Shown one piece after another: positions 1-6,005 of a stretch of DNA of 16,169 bases. A program made the translations under genes and the position numbers. How positions within the stretch are numbered: position 1 is the first letter of the stretch; each line of letters opens with the position of its first letter. The DNA is from Bacteroidota bacterium (GTDB taxonomy: Bacteria; Bacteroidota; Ignavibacteria; Ignavibacteriales; Ignavibacteriaceae), in assembly GCA_023433685.1 (NCBI GenBank), contig JAEYUD010000263.1, positions 1 to 16,169 of the forward strand. The letters run 5' to 3'. Below the pieces are notes generated by a model that ran no database searches, had not been told where the DNA came from, and was given only the letters and a program-made list of their open reading frames with translations.

Positions 1-1
1 T

Positions 2-1186
2 CTTTTGGGTTACTATTACATACAGAGCACCTCATCGATGCTTCCCCCGCATTACCTGCAACCCGGACCGGGCACAAAAGTTCTTGATCTGTGTGCCGCC
101 CCTGGTTCAAAGTCGACCCAGCTTGCTGCGATGATGGGAAACACCGGCATGCTTGTACTTAATGAAGTGCAGGGTGACCGCCTGCGTACACTCTCCTTCA
201 ACGTTGAGCGCACAAACGTCTATAATGCAGGAATAATCCAAAGTAAAGGTGAGTGGCTCGGGCGATACTACCAAAATTATTTCGATAAAATACTCGTTGA
301 TGTCCCCTGTAGCGGTCTCGGTATCATCCAAAAGAAAGAGGAAGTGAACAAGTGGTGGAGCATTTCCTCGATAACCGGACTGATAAATCTTCAGATGAGT
401 CTTGTTATCGCCGCGGTAAAAATGTTAAAGCCGGGTGGTGAACTTGTCTACTCCACCTGCACGCTCACAACCGAGGAGAATGAAGAGATAATCAACAAGG
501 TTCTTGAGAAATACCCTGTTGAGTTGATCCCGGTCTCAGTTCCCGGCGGCATCGAAGGCTTCACTTCCGCCCCGGGTAAATCATTCTCACCTGAATTGAA
601 AAAGACTGCAAGGGTGCTCCCATGGTTGAGCAACTCTGAAGGATTTTACCTCGCCAAAATGGTGAAGACTGCCGAAACTGAAAAGATAAAGCAGAGCCCG
701 CCACCGGATGGAAGAACCGTGATAAAGCCGTTTAAGAAGGTGAAACCGGCACTTGCTTCTATCATCGCGAATTTCGGGATCGATGAAGATGCCCTCGCAT
801 TACTCAAGTACGCTGATCATGGCAAGAAACTTTACATGGTGTCAGGTGACTGGGACGATGAAAGAACAGGGATTTACGACAGGATCGGACTGAAACTCGG
901 TGCTTATGAAAAGAGCGAACAGGTGATACTGAACAGCATCGCGGCCCAGGCACTCGCGCCACTTCTGACAAAAGGAATAATCGATCTTGATGATCCCGCT
1001 GAGCTTGTAGCCTACATGGAGGGAGGAATCGTTAAAGCTTACTCCAGCAACGAAAGAACCTCAGGTGCTGAGAGACAGGTGGTGATCAGAACCGCCGGTG
1101 AAGTGATCGGCACCGGAGTTGTTACCGAGCGTGGACTTAAAAGCCAGTTCCCCCGCGGGCACCGGAATCAGAATTTCAGGTTCTAA
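2..1186 (+). CDS. NOL1/NOP2/Sun family rRNA (cytosine-5) methyltransferase, RsmF-like, 5' partial
   Basis: SAM-dependent RNA m5C methyltransferase, expected to modify rRNA. The reading frame is open to the left edge, and the first residues seen (LLGYYYIQ) already lie inside the family's conserved G-[FY]-Y-[IV]-Q segment, so the TTG at 5-7 is internal and the true start lies outside the window. Visible motifs are the SAM-binding DLCAAPGSKSTQLA (about 90-130), the motif IV PCSG with Cys codon 308-310, and the motif VI YSTCT with the catalytic Cys codon 458-460. Both cysteines used by this family are therefore present. The C-terminal part (about 740-1180) ends in GTGVVTERGLKSQFPRGHR, which resembles the PUA-like tail of RsmF/YebU. 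The exact target cytosine cannot be read from the sequence. It is unrelated in function to the pilus locus that follows after a 195-base gap. Confidence 0.92.
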   Translation, partial: LLGYYYIQSTSSMLPPHYLQPGPGTKVLDLCAAPGSKSTQLAAMMGNTGMLVLNEVQGDRLRTLSFNVERTNVYNAGIIQSKGEWLGRYYQNYFDKILVDVPCSGLGIIQKKEEVNKWWSISSITGLINLQMSLVIAAVKMLKPGGELVYSTCTLTTEENEEIINKVLEKYPVELIPVSVPGGIEGFTSAPGKSFSPELKKTARVLPWLSNSEGFYLAKMVKTAETEKIKQSPPPDGRTVIKPFKKVKPALASIIANFGIDEDALALLKYADHGKKLYMVSGDWDDERTGIYDRIGLKLGAYEKSEQVILNSIAAQALAPLLTKGIIDLDDPAELVAYMEGGIVKAYSSNERTSGAERQVVIRTAGEVIGTGVVTERGLKSQFPRGHRNQNFRF

Positions 1187-1250
1187 ATAATACCCGCTTT
1201 TTTACTTTTACCATTCCAAATACTATCCGAATAAAAATAATAGTTGCATT

Positions 1251-1266
1251 AACCCGAAATTTTGAG
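1251..1266 (+). repeat. 16-base direct repeat, copy 1 (upstream of first pilin gene)
   Basis: AACCCGAAATTTTGAG occurs here and again, identical and in the same orientation, at 10964-10979 just before the receiver-domain gene. Both copies are intergenic. This copy ends 4 bases before a TTGACA -35-like hexamer. It could be an activator or repressor site; no family is assigned. Confidence 0.4.
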
Positions 1267-1270
1267 TAAC

Positions 1271-1298
1271 TTGACATTTAGTTCAGTGAGATTATTGT
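1271..1298 (+). promoter_or_regulatory. Sigma70-like promoter of the first pilin gene
   Basis: A perfect -35 hexamer TTGACA (1271-1276) is followed after 16 bases by TATTGT (1293-1298, 4 of 6 to TATAAT). Transcription from about 1305 would give a leader of roughly 75 bases. That leader carries the 10-base palindrome AATAATTATT (1302-1311) at its start and a small CAGTC/GACTG hairpin (1315-1329). An AAGGA ribosome binding site lies at 1368-1372, 9 bases before the ATG at 1382. In the Bacteroidota the primary sigma factor prefers a different consensus, so this assignment is tentative. Confidence 0.4.
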
Positions 1299-1381
1299 AG
1301 TAATAATTATTGCACAGTCTGAACGACTGAGAATGGACCAATTTTGTGACATTTGTAGTATTTGCGTAAGGACCGCTTCAG

Positions 1382-1765
1382 ATGGGCCAGCAACAATTAC
1401 TGCTTATCGCTCTTGGTGTTATCATCATAGGTATCGCTGTTGTAACCGGTATTAATCTGTTTCAGCAGAATTCCGACGAAAGCAAGAAACATCAGATGAC
1501 TGCCGAGTGCACCACTTTAGCCATGATGGCGCAAAACTACTATATGACCCCCATCCCTATGGGAGGAGGAGGGAAATCTTTCATTGGATGGACAATACCC
1601 CAAACCCTTGATACTACCGAAGACGCGATCTACAGAATAACCAATGTCTCTCAATCCAGGATCACCATTTCTGCAACTGACCGCGCCATCAGCACAGGGA
1701 GCGATACAATAAAAGTTTTTATAACTGCTTACCCGGATAATTATGTCATCTCATCCGGAAATTAA
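1382..1765 (+). CDS. Type IV pilin-like protein with MGQQQLLL N-terminus (paralogue 1)
   Basis: Small (127 aa) protein, probably a fibre subunit or pseudopilin of the adjacent machinery. It starts MGQQQLLLIALGVIIIG, then one hydrophobic helix to about residue 27 (GINLF), a polar helical stretch with two Cys-free turns and one Cys (43), and a beta-rich Ser/Thr tail. This is the pilin plan, but only Met-Gly precedes the hydrophobic segment and there is no Glu at mature position 5. It shares with the gene at 2300 the N-terminus and a central motif MGGGG-x-[ST]-F-x-G-[WY]-T-I-P (about residues 60-73); the rest has diverged, including at synonymous sites, so the duplication is old. The AAGGA ribosome binding site supports this start. 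Its stop is 12 bases before the nucleotide-binding-domain gene, so the two probably share a transcript. Pilin function is inferred from helix plan and context, not from a canonical prepilin motif. Confidence 0.75.
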   Translation: MGQQQLLLIALGVIIIGIAVVTGINLFQQNSDESKKHQMTAECTTLAMMAQNYYMTPIPMGGGGKSFIGWTIPQTLDTTEDAIYRITNVSQSRITISATDRAISTGSDTIKVFITAYPDNYVISSGN

Positions 1766-1777
1766 GAGGAGTGCGAA

Positions 1778-2167
1778 ATGATCTTCCAAAAAGGCGAAGC
1801 CATCGTTAAAGAAGGTGATACAAGTTTCAACCTTTTTGTCCTTATGAAAGGAAGTGTGGGTATCTTCAAAGGTGATGTCCAAGTGGGGACTTTTGCCGAA
1901 AAAGGTGGCATCCTCGGAGAGATGAGTGCCATTTTGGGGAAACCCAGAACAGCTTCCCTCATTGCTCTCGAAACCACCACCGTGGTTCCGATACCCAGCG
2001 ATTTCGATCTGCTGATCAGGGAGAATCCCGATATAGCCAAATCAGTGATGGTGAATCTCGCAAAGAACCTCGAAAGGATGACAAACGAGTATATGAAGAT
2101 CGCCTCTCACGAGCAAAGGGAGGAAGCCACGCAGAAATTAAGAGCTGATGGCAGCCTTATTATCTGA
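1778..2167 (+). CDS. Stand-alone cyclic-nucleotide-binding (CAP-type) domain protein
   Basis: A 129-aa cytoplasmic protein that is essentially one CAP/PKA-type nucleotide-binding beta-roll with its C-terminal helices. The phosphate-binding cassette is visible: GEMSAILGKPRTAS, with the Glu (48) that contacts the ribose and the Arg (57) that contacts the cyclic phosphate, followed by Thr58. The key ligand residues are thus intact. After the roll come helices to about residue 115 and a short polar tail; there is no helix-turn-helix, kinase or channel segment, so it is not a CRP/FNR transcription factor. A strong ribosome binding site (AAGAGGAG, ending 9 bases before the ATG) lies in the short gap after the first pilin gene, indicating an operon. 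Lying between two pilin genes, it may sense a cyclic nucleotide and act on the pilus motor or another partner; that role and the ligand are inferences. Confidence 0.88.
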   Translation: MIFQKGEAIVKEGDTSFNLFVLMKGSVGIFKGDVQVGTFAEKGGILGEMSAILGKPRTASLIALETTTVVPIPSDFDLLIRENPDIAKSVMVNLAKNLERMTNEYMKIASHEQREEATQKLRADGSLII

Positions 2168-2216
2168 TGCAGGTCAAAATAAAGATGCTTTACACATTTT
2201 TTTATTTTGATCACAT

Positions 2217-2243
2217 TTGGAATTAGATGCTATTTATTATATT
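2217..2243 (+). promoter_or_regulatory. Possible promoter of the second pilin gene
   Basis: The 132-base gap before the second pilin gene is very AT-rich. The best sigma70-like pair is TTGGAA (2217-2222) and TATATT (2238-2243), but the 15-base spacing is short and several other AT hexamers could serve. A separate promoter is plausible because the gap is long for this locus and the pilin unit ends in its own terminator. Confidence 0.2.
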
Positions 2244-2299
2244 AAAACGTAATTTTACCAAATTTACTTAATCATTCACCAATCAATTGAGGAACAACT

Positions 2300-2689
2300 A
2301 TGGGACAACAACAGTTATTACTTATCGTACTTGGCGTTATCATAGTCGGTATCGCCGTTGTCGTCGGTATTAACGTTTTTACAACAAGCAGTTCTCAGGC
2401 AAATACTGATGCGGTCATCGCTGACCTCACCAACATTGCAAGTGACGCTCAGAAGTTCTACAAGATGCCTGCTAACATGGGCGGCGGTGGCAATACCTTC
2501 ACAGGTTATACCATCCCAACGAGACTTGCTTCATCTGCGAATGGTACCTACTCTGCCACAGTTGCGGCTCAGTCGGTTACTCTTAGTGGAAAAGGAAATC
2601 AGATCGGTACCAACGGTACAGATACAGTTAGCGTGACAATGGTTGTCGGACCGACTAATATTACCTCAACCACTATCAACTCAAGATAG
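2300..2689 (+). CDS. Type IV pilin-like protein with MGQQQLLL N-terminus (paralogue 2, probable major subunit)
   Basis: A 129-aa paralogue of the protein at 1382. It begins MGQQQLLLIVLGVIIVG with the hydrophobic helix to about residue 27, then a polar helix (about 33-55) and the motif KMPANMGGGGNTF followed by GYTIP. The second half is almost entirely small and Ser/Thr/Gly/Asn residues in alternating beta pattern and contains no Cys. As in paralogue 1, the leader would be only Met-Gly and the usual Glu5 is absent. A good ribosome binding site (GAGGAA, 2288-2293) supports the start. It has its own AT-rich upstream region and is followed by a strong hairpin terminator, as expected of a highly expressed structural subunit upstream of low-abundance machinery; that it is the major subunit is inference. 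Secretion pseudopilin is the alternative. Confidence 0.78.
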   Translation: MGQQQLLLIVLGVIIVGIAVVVGINVFTTSSSQANTDAVIADLTNIASDAQKFYKMPANMGGGGNTFTGYTIPTRLASSANGTYSATVAAQSVTLSGKGNQIGTNGTDTVSVTMVVGPTNITSTTINSR

Positions 2690-2714
2690 TTTTAAAGGCA
2701 TTAGCGACAATTCG

Positions 2715-2750
2715 GAAGGCTTTCTTGAAAAGGAAAGCCTTCTCTTTATT
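2715..2750 (+). terminator. Rho-independent terminator after the second pilin gene
   Basis: A perfect 10-bp inverted repeat, GAAGGCTTTC (2715-2724) and GAAAGCCTTC (2733-2742), encloses an 8-base loop and is followed by the T-rich TCTTTATTT. It lies 26 bases after the pilin stop and only 9 bases before the ATG of the platform-protein gene, so partial read-through could set pilin in excess over the machinery. Confidence 0.75.
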
Positions 2751-2758
2751 TAAATTGT

Positions 2759-4198
2759 ATGACCGAACTACGTTTTACTGCTGTTAAAGCAAACGGACAG
2801 ATAATAAGCGGATCACTTTCCGCCAATTCTGCCTCCGAAGGCAAGAAGAAAATTCACAAACTTGCCCAACAGAGCAGTCTGACCATCCGGACTATTGAGA
2901 AGAGAGGTACCTACCTCTACAAGGTTCAGAGGGGATCAGAGAAACCGATCCTCGGTGAACAGAAGGCATTCAACCGGCAGGAAGTTATTGATGCCTTCCA
3001 GAAGATGGGTTACAAAGTAGGGTATGTCCGCTCCAAACTCTTTGATTATCAGAGTTCACCGGGCATGCAGGATCTTCTTATGTATGTGAAGATCAGTGCT
3101 GAGCTTCTTGATCAAAAGTTACCTTACGGCGAGATACTCACACTTTTGATCAATGATACTACAAACAAAACACTCCGGGAAACTCTTAAAGAGATCAACT
3201 CGGAGCTAAAGAAAGGAACCGACCCCGAGCAGGTTTTCCTTCGATATCAGAATGTTTTTGGAAAATTCACCGCGTTCATGCTCGGGCTTGCAGCGAAAAG
3301 CGGTAACATGGGTGAAATTTACAGGGCAACCGCCAAGTTCCTTGAGCGTCGTGCCGAATTCAAAAAAAACCTTAAAAGTGCCCTCGTCACCCCGCTGATT
3401 ACCGTGGTTGTGCTCTTTGGCGCTGTTTTGTTTTATGTTATGTACATCTTCCCTGAAACCGCGAACATGTTCCGCAGATTCGGGATCGAATTGCCGCCAA
3501 TGACCAAGGCAACCCTTGAGTTCAGTGACTTTCTGATGGCACATCCAGTATTGATAATGTTCTCCTTCATCGCCCCTATCGTCGGGCTCGTGGTGTTTAT
3601 AAGCACCGAGAAAGGGCGTTACTTAAAAGACAAGTACATGCTTAAAATGCCTGTAATCGGGGGAATTGTACATAAAACAGCTATTGAAGTTTTTTGCAGG
3701 GTGTTTTACACCCTCTACTCCGGTTCTGCCGAAAGCATCACTCCTTTAAGGATTTCTGCTGAAGCAACCGATAATAAATATTTTGAGGACAGGATTAAAC
3801 GGATCGCGATTCCGATAATGACCAAACAGGGTGTGGGTATCACTGACGCGCTTACAGCGACCGGGGTATTCACTGAAACCGCTCTTTCACGCCTTCATTC
3901 TGGCGAAGAAACCGGTAACATTAAAAATACTATGCTCCAGTTGGCTAATTATTACGAAAGCGAAACCGTTTACAAGTTAAAAAATGTGATCGAACTGGTT
4001 CAGGTCATTATTTCTTTACTGATCATGGTAGTAATGACGGCTCTGACTGTAGTCTCTGCCGAGACCGCGACCGTAAGCCCTAAACCTCCGGGTACTGAAA
4101 ATCATAAACTAATTCCGGATAAACAGACCGCCCAATGCTTGACCCCAGACTGGAAACTGCTGACAAGATCGGATATACCCTTTTACGTAAAGGGATAA
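2759..4198 (+). CDS. pilC: PilC/GspF family inner-membrane platform protein
   Basis: Polytopic platform protein on which the PilB and PilT motors act. Two GspF domains can be seen: the first around residues 105-230 and the second around 310-435, the latter with the HSGEETGNI segment matching the first domain's AAKSGNMGEI. Membrane segments lie near residues 208-230, 259-282 and 412-435. The N-terminus appears to hold two consecutive copies of the about 40-residue module that usually occurs once in this family (residues 5-46 and 52-91, each ending in a short helix and a beta strand). After the last membrane segment there are about 45 extra residues; the family normally ends within a few residues of it, and the last 64 bases overlap the next gene in another frame. 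No clear ribosome binding site precedes the ATG. At 479 aa it is longer than the usual about 400. Confidence 0.93.
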   Translation: MTELRFTAVKANGQIISGSLSANSASEGKKKIHKLAQQSSLTIRTIEKRGTYLYKVQRGSEKPILGEQKAFNRQEVIDAFQKMGYKVGYVRSKLFDYQSSPGMQDLLMYVKISAELLDQKLPYGEILTLLINDTTNKTLRETLKEINSELKKGTDPEQVFLRYQNVFGKFTAFMLGLAAKSGNMGEIYRATAKFLERRAEFKKNLKSALVTPLITVVVLFGAVLFYVMYIFPETANMFRRFGIELPPMTKATLEFSDFLMAHPVLIMFSFIAPIVGLVVFISTEKGRYLKDKYMLKMPVIGGIVHKTAIEVFCRVFYTLYSGSAESITPLRISAEATDNKYFEDRIKRIAIPIMTKQGVGITDALTATGVFTETALSRLHSGEETGNIKNTMLQLANYYESETVYKLKNVIELVQVIISLLIMVVMTALTVVSAETATVSPKPPGTENHKLIPDKQTAQCLTPDWKLLTRSDIPFYVKG

Positions 4199-5928
4199 TT
4201 GATGCTCAGACTCTGGAAAAGGCGCTTGACGCCAAAGCTAATGATGTAAACAAGATCAAACGAAATCTCGCCCAGATCCTGGTCGAAGATTTTAAATATG
4301 ATCACGATATTGTTTTCGCTGAAGTAGCAGCGCTTTACGCGTTCAGGGATTTCGATACCATTTCCGAACGTTTCACTGAAGAAAAAGTTGAAGAGATCAA
4401 GAAGTACATCAAGTCTCTTCCCGACTCCCTGCAGCAACTACTCACCCTTCAAAAGGTGATCCCCCTCCTTTTTGATCCTGTCATAAAAGACAAGCTGATA
4501 ATTGGTGCTGTTGACCCAACCAACAAAAAGATCTCGAAAATTGCTTTTGACCTCAAGGCAAAGAAATACGAGGTCACCTTCATCAAGAAAGCGAAGTATG
4601 AAAAGCTGATCAACCAGATCAGTCCACCTGAAAATGAGTTCCTCAAGAATATTCAGGAAGCTCCTCAGGAGATGATCACTGACATTCAGGATGATACCCA
4701 GCTTGATGAAGAACAGCTTGAAGCAGAGATCAACAAGTCTGCCCTTATTAACCTGATCGAGGCAGCTCTGGTGGAAGGAACCCGCAAGGGGGTTTCAGAT
4801 ATTCATATCGTACCACAGAGCGCGAGAAAAACCGATATCATGTTCCGTATCGACGGTAACTTGCAGGTCTGGTACTCGCAGGACAATACCTTCCCCGAGG
4901 CAGTTATCGCCGTTATAAAAGACCGTGCCAAAGGTCTTGACCGTTTCGAGCGTGAAAAAGCGCAGGACGGTTTCATTCAGCGCGAGATTGACGGAACAGT
5001 TATCCGTTTTCGTGTCTCCATTCTGCCGATGGTGGGAACCGAGTTAAGAAGCAAATTTGAATCGGTGGTTATTCGTATTCTCGACGACAGAAAGGTTATT
5101 ACCGACCTGAACAAGCTCGGTTTGACCGGATATGCCAGAACAGCATTTGATGCCGCTATCAGAAAACCTCAGGGAATGGTTATTCTTACAGGACCGACAG
5201 GAAGTGGTAAAAGTACCACGCTTGTGGCGGCTCTCTATCAGGTTATCGATCCCACCGTTAACGTGCTGACCGTTGAAGACCCGGTTGAGTACGTAATTAA
5301 AGGCGCCAGACAGCTAAAGATCAGCCACAAAATGAATTTTGAGCAGGCGATCAGAGCCATCCTTCGGCATGACCCTGATATCGTTCTTGTGGGTGAGATG
5401 CGTGACAAGGAAACCGCGGAAGTGGCGATCAAACTCGCGAACACAGGTCACCTTACTTTCTCAACACTTCACACCAATGATGCCCCCTCTGCTGTATCCA
5501 GACTTTATAAAATGGGTATCGAACCATTCCTTATCGCTTATGCCATTAACATAATAGTTGCTCAGCGACTTATCAGAAGGCTTTGCCCTGAGTGCAAGAG
5601 GCGTGTTACCACTATTGATCCGGAGATTGTGCATGTTTTACAGCTTGATACGGATGAGTGGAAAGAATATGAAATTTATGAGGCTGTAGGCTGTCCGAAA
5701 TGTTCCGGCACCGGATACAAAGGAAGGATCGCGATACACGAGGCACTCTTCTTCACGAAAGAATTAAAAAGGGTGATCGTTTCTTCGGGCGAAGAAGTTG
5801 ATGAGGAAAAGCTTAAAGCCCAGGCTAAAAAAGACGGTTCTCTTAATCTTAGAGAGACCGGTCTTGAGAAGGTTAAACTCGGAATTACCTCGTTCGACGA
5901 GGTGATCTCGGGAACAATGGAAGACTGA
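4135..5928 (+). CDS. pilB: PilB/GspE family assembly ATPase
   Basis: Hexameric cytoplasmic ATPase expected to power pilus extension or pseudopilus assembly. The N-terminal GspE/MshE-type domain covers about residues 10-165 (GYTLLRKGIIDAQTLEKAL is typical of its first helices), followed by an acidic linker (about 175-200) and the RecA-like core. Motifs: Walker A GPTGSGKS (353-360), Asp box VEDPVEYV (from 380), Walker B region RHDPDIVLVGEMRD (411-424) and His box STLHTNDA (443-450). The zinc-binding tetracysteine is complete: C484, C487, C520 and C523. All catalytic motifs are canonical, which fits an active assembly motor. The start lies inside the end of the pilC gene (64-base overlap) with no clear ribosome binding site, suggesting translational coupling; it is kept because the N-terminal domain begins almost at once after it. 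PilB and GspE cannot be separated by sequence alone; the PilT-like neighbour favours PilB. Confidence 0.96.
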   Translation: MLDPRLETADKIGYTLLRKGIIDAQTLEKALDAKANDVNKIKRNLAQILVEDFKYDHDIVFAEVAALYAFRDFDTISERFTEEKVEEIKKYIKSLPDSLQQLLTLQKVIPLLFDPVIKDKLIIGAVDPTNKKISKIAFDLKAKKYEVTFIKKAKYEKLINQISPPENEFLKNIQEAPQEMITDIQDDTQLDEEQLEAEINKSALINLIEAALVEGTRKGVSDIHIVPQSARKTDIMFRIDGNLQVWYSQDNTFPEAVIAVIKDRAKGLDRFEREKAQDGFIQREIDGTVIRFRVSILPMVGTELRSKFESVVIRILDDRKVITDLNKLGLTGYARTAFDAAIRKPQGMVILTGPTGSGKSTTLVAALYQVIDPTVNVLTVEDPVEYVIKGARQLKISHKMNFEQAIRAILRHDPDIVLVGEMRDKETAEVAIKLANTGHLTFSTLHTNDAPSAVSRLYKMGIEPFLIAYAINIIVAQRLIRRLCPECKRRVTTIDPEIVHVLQLDTDEWKEYEIYEAVGCPKCSGTGYKGRIAIHEALFFTKELKRVIVSSGEEVDEEKLKAQAKKDGSLNLRETGLEKVKLGITSFDEVISGTMED

Positions 5929-5963
5929 TTAATGGACAGAAATTCCCTTGTTTTATTTATATT

Positions 5964-5991
5964 TTGATTTGATATACCAGTTTTTTAAAAT
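5964..5991 (+). promoter_or_regulatory. Possible internal promoter before the PilT-like gene
   Basis: The 77-base gap between the two ATPase genes is the only sizeable break in the machinery operon and is very AT-rich. It contains TTGATT (5964-5969) and, 16 bases on, TAAAAT (5986-5991, 5 of 6 to consensus). Initiation there would give a leader of about 8 bases. AT-richness makes chance matches likely. Confidence 0.25.
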
Positions 5992-6005
5992 AATACTTTA
6001 GAACC

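Noticed and set aside
1155..1203. GCGGG/CCCGC pair followed by six T after the methyltransferase gene as a terminator
   Set aside because: The stem is 5 bp with a 33-base loop and part lies in the coding region, so it is too weak to call.
1778..2167. CRP/FNR-type transcription factor
   Set aside because: The nucleotide-binding roll is present but there is no helix-turn-helix after it; the protein ends about 20 residues past the domain's last helix.
2358..2636. 92-codon open frame inside the second pilin gene in another frame
   Set aside because: Its Leu/Arg/Ser-rich translation looks like a shadow of the pilin, it has no ribosome binding site, and the pilin frame has a clear paralogue.
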